Positions 23,901 to 35,698 of a DNA stretch of 64,000 nucleotides are shown here, one piece after another. This DNA is from Carposina sasakii. Lineage: Eukaryota > Arthropoda > Insecta > Lepidoptera > Carposinidae. The notes beneath the pieces were generated by a model. It saw nothing but the letters and a program-made list of their open reading frames with translations. It did not search any database and was not told the DNA's origin. A program made the position numbers and the translations under genes. Positions within the stretch are counted from its first letter, which is position 1; each line of letters begins with the position of its first letter. The DNA is taken from contig CP053156.1 of the NCBI GenBank assembly GCA_014607495.2, positions 12,028,001-12,092,000 of the forward strand. Reading direction: 5' to 3'.

Positions 23901-26900
23901 GAACCAGACACTTCCCAGGTAGGTGTGCTGCCATGGAGAAAATGTTCGTGATGATGAGGAGAATCCGTGGTATTCGGAAACGTTGACATCATTCTGTATA
24001 GGCTGGCAAATTACTCGTATCACTGATCATTTACAGCTGCCCAAGCTATGCTAAACGTGACTGTGAGAGATCTCCTTTATGATCCCGCAGTTTTGACTAC
24101 CCCATTCCTTCAACACTGGCGTACCAATGTGTTGATATATATTTCGTAGCAACTTTATTAGCCGTTGCCTATAAACTTTATTTGTAAGTTAAAATAGCCC
24201 AAACAATGTTTTATCAAGTAGTAAATTTATATGAAAGACTAAGAAATATCTAAGCTGCTAGTTTATAATATTAGTACAACTTAAGGTCTTAGGTACCACC
24301 ATAAATTTTAATGTCTACTAATATAAATGGTAGCTCTTTATGGTCGCCCTAGCCCCAGCGCAAAGTCTAACAAAGACGGTTTATAATTGCACCTTTCTGA
24401 AGGACATTTCCGATACTGATTGACAAGAACGTATTTACCCACAGTAAAGAAATGTAGCTACCAAAGTATAATTCAGCTTATAATCCGCGGAAGAAGGAAA
24501 TAAAGTGGGTTATCTAGTTTTTGCTTTAGTTAGCTGAATACAATCGATATCTAAATTTTTTTATTACTGGAATATACGTGATCCAATTTTATGCAAATGT
24601 TTTAATTATCACCATGATTATAAAGTCGATAACATTTAAAGAACCTATATTATTAATATAAACATTTTATTATTAATATAAACTAATAGCTCCAGACACA
24701 GTGCATACATATTTTGTTTTTCAACAAATATTTTCTTTAGGTCTGATAAAATAAATGTCTACGAAACTACTCGCGTTATTTTTGTCAACATGCTCTCACA
24801 GTGATCTACAACTCTTACAGCGAATTTCAGATTTTCACGATGACAAACAAATCTTGTGTACATCAACTCTCCAACACAAAACTATTCCAAGAAATGGAAA
24901 TGAACACAAACAAATAGCTAAGCAACGGCAATAATCATAAGTTACATAAAGGTAGACAATTGACAGTTAATCTTTTCCGTGTCATTAAAATATAATTTTA
25001 ACATTGTCTAAATTTGGCAGAGATCCCATACATTTTGCTGTAAAATATTATTTTTAAATAGTATCTAACTTTAGACGCACTTTTGTAATAACACCGGTAC
25101 CGTAACGCACTTGATAGTGAGTATTCTCAGTGTTAACTTTCCCCTGAAAGAACTCGAATTTGAGAGTATTTTGTATTCTTTTGATAAAACAGTATTTTTT
25201 TAACGGTTGAGTGCGATTGAAGTTTTAGTTAACAATTTATTTATTTAGTTAACGATATATGGGGTTACAGGTCATTTGCCAAAAATGCCTTATCATTGAC
25301 TTGTCTGTGGATTAGTATGCATGCCGTTTTGCCGTTTTTTGACAAAAACAGATAAAGATGTCATTATGTCAAAGACTTCACTAAAAACTTAATACTCTGA
25401 AGAACTTGGAACATGACATGATTAATTTTAAGGCAAAGACCTAATTAATTTTCGCGTCACATGAAACGCCCACGAGCTTTGTCTCAATATCTAGGTTTTC
25501 TTCAAAGAAAAAGTCTTGGCTTCAAGTCTTAAAGGTAGAGGCTAATTAATAGAGATTGCAAAACCTTTCTAGTTGAGACGATATTCATTAGAAAAATTAG
25601 AGGTGATGAGTATCTTCATTAGGGATGTATAAGTTACTTTAAAAGTGTTATAGTTAACTTCATTTTAACAGGAAACTAGGTAGGGCACAAGCAGAATATT
25701 AAGAGAAAAAATAAATATTTCCAAAACAATAATAGAATAATAATAGAAGACCAAATTGGGGATGTTCTAAAAAAGGGCTAGTCAAGAGCACCCGAAACCG
25801 GCGAGCATGTACGAAGATGTTAATGAATGTGGATGAGGCGAAAGAGGTATGTTTAGAACGTACTAAATGGAGATCTGTAGTCTCTGCCTACCCCTATGGG
25901 ATATAGGCGTGAGGTTATGTATGTATGTATGTATAATAGAAGATAATCCATATATGTATATACATATACGGTTGTATAAAGTGTGTGTAAGCGGGGATAG
26001 ATGTAAATGATCTGTGGCAAGTTATACCTAGCCAGCTAGACTCTAGCTTATCGCTTGAGCGAATGCCCGAGGTCCTTAGTCGACTTTTACGACACCGGAA
26101 GGAAATACAGCTGATATATTCTAGAGAAGTCTCGCATCAGCACAGTTAGGACTTTTTATGCATATTTCTGTAAATAAACATGAGATAAATTATGTAAATA
26201 CATTGCAAAAACAAATCTTTTCTAGAATTTCTCGCCCCACAGACAGTGAAATTGATAACTCGGCAACTCCAAGAACTTCACAACAACGAAAACACGATAA
26301 GCATTTCGCGTTCGTACGTTTTGTTCGAAGAACTTTCTTAAAGTAGATACAATCTGTATTATTTTCCAGAAAATTCCCTGCGGGTTCATTCGTATAATTA
26401 TGTAGGGTCTAAGGTCATACATGTCTACCTACATACAGCTATAAATTTATCTAAGGTTAGGTATGTCCAATATAATGATCATTTTGATGAGACTAGGCGA
26501 GGCATCCCATGACCTAAGGGGCAGGCCAGCTAATTACTTTGGATTAGAGAATAGCCTCGCTATCCAGCGAGGCAATGCGATCAGACTTGTCGAGCAAGAG
26601 TGTGCAAATTATACTCATTGTTCACCAGCTTACCTTTTAAGTGTTATAGCGCCAGAACCTCCAGGATAAACAGAAGGGGCATGTTAGGGTAAATCCTATA
26701 AATAGAGCCCACTAATACTTGTCACAAAATACTTCAAATAGCCATTCACCAAGATTGAGTGTAAATAAAAACCCAAATATGTGATTCTATACACTTTCAT
26801 AAACTCCTGAATTAATAATGCTCTATTCTATTCTTCCCGTTGTTTGCACATTTAGCACGCGTAAACTTTGTAAGGAAGCTCGCAATAAGTACTTACTTAA

Positions 26901-29900
26901 GTACAGTTGTTTTCGATTTAATTAACTCAGAATTACATAGCCATCTGACTAATTAACTATCTTTGAGATAATCCTTTTAGTGAAGATTAATCGTGAAGAT
27001 AAATATTTGAAGAAAACGATTTATTATTTATTTTTAAAGGTGTTTTCTATGTATATTTGTTATGGTACATAATAGTTCAGTTTACAGCTGAAGGATAAAT
27101 ATTTATCCAAGTATTTTCTTTTCTCCAGCTATGCAGCAGAATGTCACTTCGTGCACTACAACAGCAAGTATCAGTCGATGGAGGCGGCAGTAGGATATCC
27201 TGACGGTTTGGCCGTGGTGGGCTTCTTATTAGAAGTTGTGGACGCTCCTAACCCAAGGTTTGACAAGCTGGTCCATGGTCTGGAAGGCATCAAGAAGAGA
27301 GACCAAGGGATTCAGGTCACTTCGGGTAAGCTAAGATTTTTTTGCACTTTAAAAAAAGCGGGGTTATCAATTTTTACTTAATTCCCCTAAGAATCTTAAT
27401 CTGGGATTAAGTTGTGTTTATTTACCATTATTTTTATTTTATACTAAGTTACCATGAAGTAAGAAGTTATCTAGAAGTTGAAGCTCATGGGAATACCGAG
27501 TTCTCGGTTACAATATTAAAACTTGTTCTGGTACGAGTAATACCAAAGCTAGTCTCGCCCCAAAATAATGAAGTCTGAAAACTTTTATTAAAATAATAAT
27601 CTGAACTAATTATATTAGGGAAAAGCGGGCGTTCCAAATAAAATGTGAAAAAGCAGAATGGGTTTATTTTATCAATTTCAAAGTTTTGATCCAATTTAGT
27701 TAATTAATTTCGTATTTTCAAGCTTTATTTTGGCGTATTTGTTAGATTTTTATATATGACGACGTGTGCACCTACGTTATTATTAGACAATTATCCCGTT
27801 AGAGATTAATGACCGTTCTTTAGTTGCTATTTTTCCTTCGTGTTGAAATATAAAAACAATAACATTCTATTTTATATGTTACGGTGACTGGACATTAGCG
27901 CTAGTGTCCAATGAATTTTAAAGCATTCACATACATATTCATTTAGCTCCACAACTTTTCGTTGTTTCACTTTTAGCGTTGGCAACGACGCTTAATTTAA
28001 TGACACAAATAAGATTAGATTCTTAATCCTTAAGAGACTCTTTAGCTAGAACAACATTTTCTATATTTTCATTGTTATTTTTTCTGAATTCTCTCACAGA
28101 ATCTCTGTCCTGGATTGACCGCGACGACCTTCACGATGGCAACTACGTTACGTACAAGGGGTCGTTGACCACCCCGCCCTACACCGAGTGTGTCACCTGG
28201 ATTATATACGAAAAGCCGGTGGAAGTTGGCACAGAACAGGTGATTGTCATTTTGTTACATTTTTTTAAATGCTTTTTTTTGTTTAAGTCAGTTCTTAGTT
28301 CAAAGGCCGCCATCTTGCTTTTAGACACAAGCAGGAAGTGACATCATGTCGTTAAAGACTTATAATTATAATTTACCCGACTAATGGTCTAATTTACCCG
28401 TTAATGTTTTCCGAATATATGTATGTGTATTTCTTTGGTACGTTCTAGAGCAGGGGTTCCCAAACCTTTTTTCTCATAGACCCCTTTAAAAGTTAACGGG
28501 TTCTGGTGGACCCCCTACAGGCCTACACCACATACGAATTAATTGTTAACCCCCATTTTTCACGTCAACGTAGATCCCCATCAAGTCTCCTGTGGACCCC
28601 TGGGGTCCACCTGGACCACTTTGGGAACCACTGCTCTAGAGGCTAAACGGCTAGGATTGTCGCATTTGAGCCTGAGAGGTATAAAGATATTAGATTCGTC
28701 TTAGTTGTGAGAGTGACACTGGGTAAAATTTTTTCAGTGTCGGTTTTTTAAGTACACAAATGAGGTTAATAAGCTATAAAAAAATGTCTGTCTCATTAAA
28801 GGTGGGTTCCTACGGTCCGTGATATTGCAGACGGACGCGGACGCGCCGACGGCTACGGACGGATGCGCACCACGGACGAGGCTATCCCACGGTGCGTGTC
28901 CGTCCGTGGTCGTCGGCGGTCCACGATGATCCGCAAAAGTAAAATTAAATTACGCAACATCAATGAAGAGAAAGGTACGAGTAGTGGCTTCTATATATCA
29001 CCTCTCCGGCCGGGTCACGTTTCCAGTCGCCTAGAGGACTAGAACGCATCGCCTGCAACTCGTTCCCAGTCGACTCACCTACCAGAACGCATCTCGCCTG
29101 CACGCTCGTCGCAACACTTTCCGGTCGACTCACTGACCCGAATGAATACTTGTGAGAGTACACGCTGGGTGCTGCCGAAGACATATCGACCTTCGGTCTG
29201 GAACGGGAGTGATATATCGGAGCCATCTATCGGATGCAGGAGAGATACATTTATTACCACGGATCTAGACGCAGGGGTTCCCAAACTAGACCCCTTCAAA
29301 AGACGGTTCTGGTGGACCCCCTACAGCGTCTGAATTAATTGTTAATCATTACCACGGACGCTCTATTTCCCACGGTCCATGGTGCGCGCTCGTGCGCGTC
29401 GGTCCGCAATATCACGGACCTTAGGAACCCACTTTCATTAAGACTTAATGTCGACATAATTTATATACGCTCTATAGTCCTAGATAAGCCTAATTGTTGT
29501 GTTAAGTACCCACCAAGCAATAAAAAAGTCCATCCTAATAAGGTAATAAGTTTCATAACATTATCATTAACATAAACGCAAGACACATAGCTAGTGAAGT
29601 TGAAAATGTGAAAGTACCTACTCATAAGTGCAAAGCTCAGGTTAGACTTCGCATATCTATGTGCCTATCTATACTCACAGAAGAACAGCAAAGCTTTGCT
29701 GATGCTTTGCGGGTCTATGCATAGTCATCATCTTCTTACGCTTCTCCCATTGTTTATGGGGTTGGCACAATATGATTTCTTTCAAAATGTGAGTACGGAA
29801 GATATTGGTGCTAGACCACCAATACTATAATAAAACTAAGTGACAATTTTAGAATCCATACATTAAATAATTTCAGTAGTGCAGGCCCGTGGCGCACGTC

Positions 29901-32249
29901 TAACCATTGTCCTATCATATTAGATACGACGCGGACTATAACAGCTCCACTAGACTTCCCCATTTCTTAACAAAAATTATAAATACTAATAATAGGCCGA
30001 GGAAATGTTAATAGCCGGTCTAGATGCTAAATGATCCACGATTATTGTCTTATATTTTAGTATGAAACCCAAACACATAATGAAATTTTTTACTGGACAT
30101 GGCTTTTTTTTCTGACTTGTAAAATACCCATATTTTACCCTTTAAATGTTGTTCTTAGAGCAATCCATATCAATGACCTAACGTGTCTTTAGGTAGGTAT
30201 TATTGTCTCAGTCTTTTCTTTTTTCTATTATACTTTACCGGTATTTATACAGGTTGTAATAAAAGGGGTGTATTATGCGAAATGCTACAAAAATAACCCA
30301 CCACCATAAAAAAGCTTTCCACAAATTTTATGACTCGAATTCACATGTTTATTTTTCAAGATACGTACGTACACATGCATTTTAGCTGGCACTTGTTGCC
30401 AGAAGTTTGCTATTCGGAAATGTTTCAGTTAATTCACAAAATTCGTTCTTTCAAATTCTAATTCAAATAGATTTATTTGTGATACACCGGTATAAAATGG
30501 TATTACAATAATAGGTTTAGCTTCTGTGTATTCCGCCATTTTGGCATACAAATATTGAAAGGGAAGCATACAAAATACATAACAAAACTTCTAAATAACA
30601 AATACATTTACATGGCAATAAACACCATCTTCTATTTTAAATTTAAGTTTCTGTAATTATTTATACATTATTAACAGAAGTATGTACATAATAAAATTAA
30701 ATTACAAATACATACTTAACCGAAACACAAATAAAAATTAAATTATAGCCACAGTAAATACATTAGAAGCTAATAATTAAACCAAAGATTTACTATAAAA
30801 CAAAGATATCATACGGGATTAAGAACTCTGGCATTCTCTCAGGCATAGTCTACACTAATATTATAATAATTTTTTTTAAACGAAAAACCGACTTCCTCCC
30901 AAAACTCGAGCTTACTAAAGTAAAATTTAACTAAAAGGCAAATATATATTGCGTTAAGCCGTGTACGAAGTTTAGGAGGCATAATATTGTCAGATTTATA
31001 TAATTTTTATATAAAATAGGCCACATGACAAAAGAGAAAAAGGACTAGGCTTCGAAACTTTACGTCTGACAATATGATGATTATGATGATAATGATGACC
31101 TCCGACCAATTTCGGTCATGGCGACCACTTCTACTCCTAGATATTACTAAGTTGGCGTTCATGCGCTCGGAGATGGCTTACATTTACATAGCCAATCTTC
31201 GCCCTGAACGCCCGCGCACACAGAGGACAGGTTAGTGCGCCATTATTGTATTATAGATAATGGCAGCAGGAGGACGAGTCTTTAGTTCACCACGTTTAGC
31301 GTCAAGGTCAGCTTGACGCTGCTCCTCGAACTCGTGTACATGCTTTATCACCGTCCTGCGCCACTCTGGTCGTTGTGCTAGTTCAGAAAAGAAGATGCTC
31401 TTAGCCAATCTCTCCTCCGCCATACGAGACACATGACCGCACCACCGAAGCTGCCGACGCATTAAGTAGGCCTCAATGGCACTTACATTGGCTCTTCGCA
31501 ATACTTCGGTATTACGCACTCGGTTGGACCATCTGATTCTCATGATGGATCGGAGGCACTTGAGGTGGAATCGATCCAGAGTGCGTATGTGGCGACGGTA
31601 CATGCACCACGCCTCGGAGGAATATAAGAGATTTGGCAGCACAACAGCCATGTACACACTTATTTAAGCAACATATAATTACACTCCTTCTTCCTGCCCT
31701 GTTCCCAATCATTTGGGGTCGGTGCAATATGTAGGTACTCTTTTTTCATTCATCCCTATTATCCGTCATCTCGTTATTCTCATGTCTACCTCTTCCTCTA
31801 TAACCATCTTACTTCGGACACGGCTTACTGGACGTAGGCCCCCCCCTGCCATAGGGGGATTTTGTTACTAAAAAGTTCCACTATCTGTTTTTCGGCGGCT
31901 CCATCATCAGACCCTCGTTTCCTTTATATTATGTGTAGCTGACCAAAATTCTCTATAAAAATCTAAAAACGGACTACTCGTGCCTTTTATATTTGAGGAT
32001 ATCCCTAGATTCCTTAGAGATTCCATCATCAGATGTTATGTTTTATATGTAGGTGATCAAAACGCTCAGTAAAAGTATAAAAACAGACTACATGTGCCTA
32101 CAATATTCGAGGATTGCCCTCGATTTCTCCAAGATCCCATCATCAGATCCTGATATGGTGAATATGGGACCAACCTGGAAGTATACCATGACCAACTATA
32201 AAAAAAAAATTGAAATCGGTTCATAAATGACGGAGTTCTGAGGTAACAC

Positions 32250-32307
<58 letters not shown>

Positions 32308-35009
32308 ATACAGACGAATTGATAACCTCTCTTTTTGAAGTCGGTTAAAAAGGAAAGATTTGTATATGATAAAAAGATATTAGTATTTACGAATCAGAAA
32401 ATTGAAAAAGGTATGTTGAGATGGTTTGGGCATGCGGAGAGGATGGATGAAAGTAGATTGACAAAGAAAGTGTACAAAGGAAGAGTGTATGGAAGGATTG
32501 GAAGGGGAAAACTTCGCCGGACTTTCACCGATCAAATTGGTAAAATTCTAGAGAAAGGTCCGGTCAAGAGTACCCTACACCGACGAACGTGCAATGAGAA
32601 TATCATGAAAGTAGATGAAGCGAAAAAGGTGTGTCAGGATCGTAAAAGTAGGCTGCTGTCACATTGAGCGTGGGCGTTCCGCGGACGTGCTCGAATGTTA
32701 GAATGGCGTAAATGTGGCGTATGTGCTGATACGACAAACCAAATTTGGTGCTTCTAGCTCTTACAGGGCGTAACAGAAGAGATATGTTAAGCGAAAAGCG
32801 ATCTAAATAGCCCACTAAAGGGAACCTGTGGATATTTATTTTATTTATTTATTTGGAAACAAGCAGACACAGATGTGTATGTAAAACATAATTGTATAAA
32901 AAGAATACTAATTACATCAGTGTCCTTGAACACGTTTCACTGAGAACACACACTATTATAATTAAAGCTAAAACTATTACATTTCACAAAATATACATAT
33001 GCATAAATACAACAAAAAATAAAAAATAAAAATAAACATACATACATAAGATACTCAGGCTAAAACATACAGATAGTGTGCAAACATACCACTATACACA
33101 CTTTATAACGCCTTATGTCTATTGAGCGCTCATAATTTGGCTAATAGCTTTTTTAAAACAGTAGCGAGAACATGCAAACATATCAACATCGTTAAACATT
33201 TGATTATAATCATTACACATTCTATGTAATGATAGGTTTGAGACTCGAAATCACATGTTTACATTTCAATTTTTATTAACATTCCTGAGTTGCTTAGGAA
33301 TTCTCCATACTATTAGAAAAAATAAACGTGATTTCGAGTCCCAAGCTGTGTGGATAGGTTCTCTATAATTGGCTATTTTCATAAAATATCCCTTCTGCTA
33401 CACCCTGTAGGTATATCAAGGCGTAGTAAATTTACTCAAAGATGCTTTGCAATAAACATCTCAATTTATATGCCACATCGTGACAAGAATGTTTTAATAA
33501 CCTGGGTTGCGAGTATTACCTACTACGAGTATGACCACAGAGGAACAAACATCTTACGAGCAGTTTGTTGAGATCAGGTAATTGCTTGTTGAAAGTTGGT
33601 ATTCACAGTCGTATTTTCCCCTTAGGGCTACTCTTACAGTGAGGATAAACTACCTAAATACTTAGTAAATTACGAGTACACTTGTCATAAATGTATTATT
33701 TCTTCAAAGTCATATACCTATTATACTTTAACAGTATTTAGTAGCTACTGATACATAATTATGAACTTTTTTGACCTTACATAATTAACTCATATGCTTA
33801 ACCTAGACAAAGTCAGGAACGATCGCTAGTCACTTCGTTATAAACTCAAATTCGTAAAATTATTCTACCAATGTCGTCGTAAAATAGATTAAAGGTGTCT
33901 ATGCATGATTAAGATCTTGAAAGGGCTTTTAGGCTTAAAATATCTATGAAGAAAATGTTTTCATAATGCAAAACCAGTATACCTAATATATTGTAATCCC
34001 AAATCTAGAAGAAAATCTAGATCTAGGATTATTGGCTGTAAGATTTAAATAAAGGATCTTTTTATGCTACTTATCGGAGTAAAACTAATATACTAATATA
34101 GTTACAATATTATAAACTAGTTCTATAAACTCCTCAGTGAGATTGTAGGATTAAATAATGATTTGGAAAAAAAACAAAATAACAATATGTTTAAATGAAC
34201 GGCTATATTACATTACGGAGAGCTTTAATATTATCTATTTTTGGAAGAAATAAATTTGGCTTGTAAAGGTATTTCGCCCACTCAATCAATTAGGTTCGGT
34301 TAGGTTACTTCAACTGATAAGATCGGCAAAGTGCTAGAAACAAAATATCCTTCCAAACTCACTGGCCAAAGTGGCCAGGCATACCCGTATCTATTACTAG
34401 CGGACGCCCACGACTTCGCCCGCGTAATCTTTAGAACGGTAATAAGTTTGGAAATTTCATGAGCTATCTGTCAGTGAAATTCCCATTATTAAAATCGGTC
34501 CAGTAGTGAATAATGAATAGACAACAAAAAAATATAAAAAATATTATTTTGGTATACACATATAGGTACGTACCGTGCATAGGTACATACATCTATAGTG
34601 CATTTATTAAAAGCTATAATTTAATATCACAAACATATAAGGCAGGGCAAAAGTAACAAAAAATCGTCTAAAAAGTAACATAATTTCCGAATTACCGAGT
34701 TGTATTACAGGCCACTATCAATTCCTTTAAATGTGTTTGTTCACTTTAATTTTCTCCCAAATTGTTTTGTCTGGACTAAGCTTATTATAACGTAGTGCCT
34801 TCTGCGATACTCAACAGCCAATCCATTTAGTACCTTGGAGCTGTACACTACAAAGCAATTTAGTTCGGACCCTTTGTTTGCAGCTGGGGCTTCTGAGACA
34901 ACTGGAAGGACCAGACTGTACACCTATTGAGAGAAACGTGAGACCGACTCAGAGACACCCGCCCGGACACTCCGTGATCTTCGTGAAGCAAGTGAAGGCC
35001 AAGTTATGA
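17921..35009 (+). CDS. alpha-carbonic anhydrase, six exons, 274 aa, probably active
   Basis: Exons 17921-17993, 19448-19597, 23441-23579, 27129-27325, 28100-28239 and 34884-35009 join in phase with GT-AG introns into 274 codons plus TGA. Alpha-carbonic anhydrases are zinc enzymes that hydrate CO2 to bicarbonate. Seen in the translation: the substrate-binding core with SQSPIAISV near residue 37, HFHW at 102-105 (zinc ligands H102 and H104), E114, AECHFVHYN with E125 and the third ligand H127, PDGLAVVGF, and GSLTTPP with T210 (CA II Thr199). The shuttle position (CA II His64) is Q73. There is no signal peptide or membrane anchor, so a cytosolic enzyme is inferred. The first 36 residues do not resemble the usual CA amino terminus, and the W-Y...GP...W segment of typical members is absent. 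A possible ATTAAA poly(A) signal lies at 35031, 22 bases after the stop. The introns, up to 6.6 kb, are mostly mobile-element debris. Confidence 0.9.
19775..20856. mobile_element. inner fold-back element (GCTAGCAC ends, ATATGATAAA arms)
   Basis: Left end GTCCAGCCGGGCTAGCACG, right end GTGCTAGCCGGACAGGC. The arms carry inverted ATGATAAACCTATTTATCG, GCCGCCATGTTGAA and cognates. It sits inside M2 and itself contains a third piece at 20235-20425. A short relative without the insert is at 60600-60775. Confidence 0.7.
20235..20425. mobile_element. innermost insert related to the 39366-39631 element
   Basis: Shares GCATGCTAGGTGCTCGGGTCT and GGAGGGTGTAGGGCCCGGT with the 39.4-kb element but has only one of its two long arms, so it may show the form before fold-back. 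Confidence 0.6.
21046..21221. mobile_element. GC-rich MITE with CGGACG/CGTCCG repeats, inside an R2 copy
   Basis: Right end CACCGTGGGAACCCACTTTT, left end GGTGGGACGCGC; the middle repeats GCGTCCGT. It interrupts the minus-strand R2 copy at 21007-21335. The larger relative is at 28797-29434. Confidence 0.65.
23122..23360 (+). mobile_element. tRNA-derived SINE, second copy
   Basis: Same body as 3621-3885. The A box is broken by a short insertion (TCTAGCATATGTACGTAT) and the B box reads GGTCGATCCC, one base short of the canonical GGTTCGATCCC. It lies 81 bp upstream of exon 3 of carbonic anhydrase 1. Confidence 0.7.
23441..23579 (+). CDS. carbonic anhydrase 1, exon 3 (first two zinc ligands)
   Basis: Acceptor is ATATTTCCAG and donor GTGAGT. 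The exon enters in phase 1 and leaves in phase 2. It encodes the SGGPLIGEY strand, EQMHFHW with zinc ligands H102 and H104, and GCEHVLD with the gatekeeper-network E114. Confidence 0.92.
23742..23999 (-). mobile_element. M1 MITE inserted into an R2 copy
   Basis: The R2 sequence 23656-24112 is interrupted at AGGCT, which is present on both sides (23737-23741, 24000-24004). Confidence 0.65.
25748..25933 (+). pseudogene. LINE RT carboxyl-end fragment with (ATGT)n tail
   Basis: Matches the [10 protein letters not shown]...VDEAKEVC type end of a lepidopteran LINE in broken frames and finishes in GGGATATAGGCGTGAGGTTATG-like sequence plus (TATG)n. The longer relative is at 32380-32667. Confidence 0.6.
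28451..28633. mobile_element. hAT-type MITE, second copy, in intron 5 of carbonic anhydrase 1
   Basis: Same family as 1974-2160. The flanks TTCTAGAG and CTCTAGAG form an 8-bp duplication with one mismatch. A third fragment with CAGGGGTTCCCAAACTAGAC lies at 29275-29345 inside the next element. Confidence 0.8.
28797..29434. mobile_element. GC-rich MITE (GGTGGGTTCC / GGAACCCAC ends) with inner insertions
   Basis: The ends AAAGGTGGGTTCCTACGGTC and its inverse (TAGGAACCCACTTT) bracket GGACGCGGAC/CGTCCGTGG repeats. The centre (about 28930-29345) holds an unrelated GTCGACTCAC-rich piece and a hAT-MITE fragment. Confidence 0.6.
31232..31657 (-). pseudogene. non-LTR retrotransposon RT fragment (142 codons)
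   Basis: Reads [44 protein letters not shown] and [11 protein letters not shown]. This is the typical carboxyl end of a LINE reverse transcriptase ORF. The catalytic YxDD core is absent. Part of the composite element; the frame is still open here but broken in copy 2. Confidence 0.8.
32254..32306. repeat. poly(A) tract of 53 A
   Basis: An uninterrupted run of 53 A in copy 1 of the composite element. Copy 2 has only a short A/TA-rich stretch at the same place. Confidence 0.9.
32380..32667 (+). pseudogene. LINE RT carboxyl-end fragment
   Basis: Reads [38 protein letters not shown] and [11 protein letters not shown], the end of a lepidopteran LINE ORF2. It abuts the composite element at 32351. 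Only about 90 codons remain. Confidence 0.75.
34884..35009 (+). CDS. carbonic anhydrase 1, terminal exon
   Basis: The acceptor TTTGTTTGCAG joins in phase 0 to the EQ that ends exon 5. The 41 residues include [18 protein letters not shown], matching the carboxyl-terminal N-x-R-P-x-Q strand of alpha-CAs, then end at TGA. It lies 6.6 kb beyond exon 5, so a simple ORF search would miss it. It makes the gene complete. Confidence 0.85.
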   Translation: MGLLRQLEGPDCTPIERNVRPTQRHPPGHSVIFVKQVKAKL

Positions 35010-35030
35010 TGGTTCTGTTATGTAAATAAG

Positions 35031-35036
35031 ATTAAA
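35031..35036 (+). terminator. possible ATTAAA polyadenylation signal of carbonic anhydrase 1
   Basis: ATTAAA lies 22 bases after the stop codon, preceded by an AT-rich stretch. This is very short for a 3' UTR, and other sites downstream are possible. Confidence 0.35.
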
Positions 35037-35405
35037 TATAGTAGTTTGTTAAAGTATTTGATTTCCTTAAATTACTTATGAATGTGAATGAGCAAAGAAG
35101 TCTGTAATGGAACGTGTTACTTGAATATCTGTCTCTAGCTCCCCCTATTTGAGATGAAGACGTGAGAACATGTATTTTAAAACAAGTGAAGATAGCAAAT
35201 ACCTACCTTAAGCAATCTCAAAGTCCATAGGTAATAAAATTGCTGTACTGGGATATAGGTAATTAGACGGTCAGGCGCTGAAATCCTACTAATATTATAA
35301 GGCGAAAGTTTGTAAGTATGGATGGATGGATATTTGTGACTCTTTCATGTAAAAACGGCTAAAGCGATTTTAATAAAATTTGGTATGGAGTTAGCTGACA
35401 CCCTG

Positions 35406-35698
35406 CACCGGTATGATGAATTTGGTGAGAGCGAGACGTCTTACTTTTAAACGTTAAATCGACAGAGCTAAGTAATAACTAGACAAGGCAAGTGTTTCTA
35501 CTTGGTGTGTAAAAACGGATTGCAAACCACTTCTATCAGCCCTAATCCAGGCTCGAGAACGTGTGTCTATTCTAATTCTTAAGTCTTTTTTTTTACATGC
35601 AAAGTACATCCACTTAGTTTATCTAGTTATTAATAGCTCTGTGAATTTGACGTTTAAAAGTGAGACATATCGCTCTCACCAAATTCATCATACTGGTG
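35406..35698. mobile_element. M2 MITE, uninterrupted copy
   Basis: The long inverted ends (CACCGGTATGATGAATTTGG and its inverse, roughly 85 bp similar) are flanked by CTG. It splits a GACGCCCGCGAC-family repeat; the unsplit sequence is seen at 39840-39900. It shows the empty site for the inner element at 19775-20856. Confidence 0.8.

Larger units (their letters stand above)
30869..32351. mobile_element. composite element bounded by AACCGACTTC / GAAGTCGGTT, copy 1
   Basis: Starts TTTTTTTAAACGAAAAACCG and ends CTTTTTGAAGTCGGTTAAAA. It carries a LINE RT fragment on the minus strand, an R1 scrap and a long A tract. A second copy at 46672-48232 has the same order of parts. Confidence 0.7.

Noticed and set aside
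28960..29333. Three overlapping ORFs on both strands
   Set aside because: They lie inside a nested MITE and reflect its GC-rich repeats.
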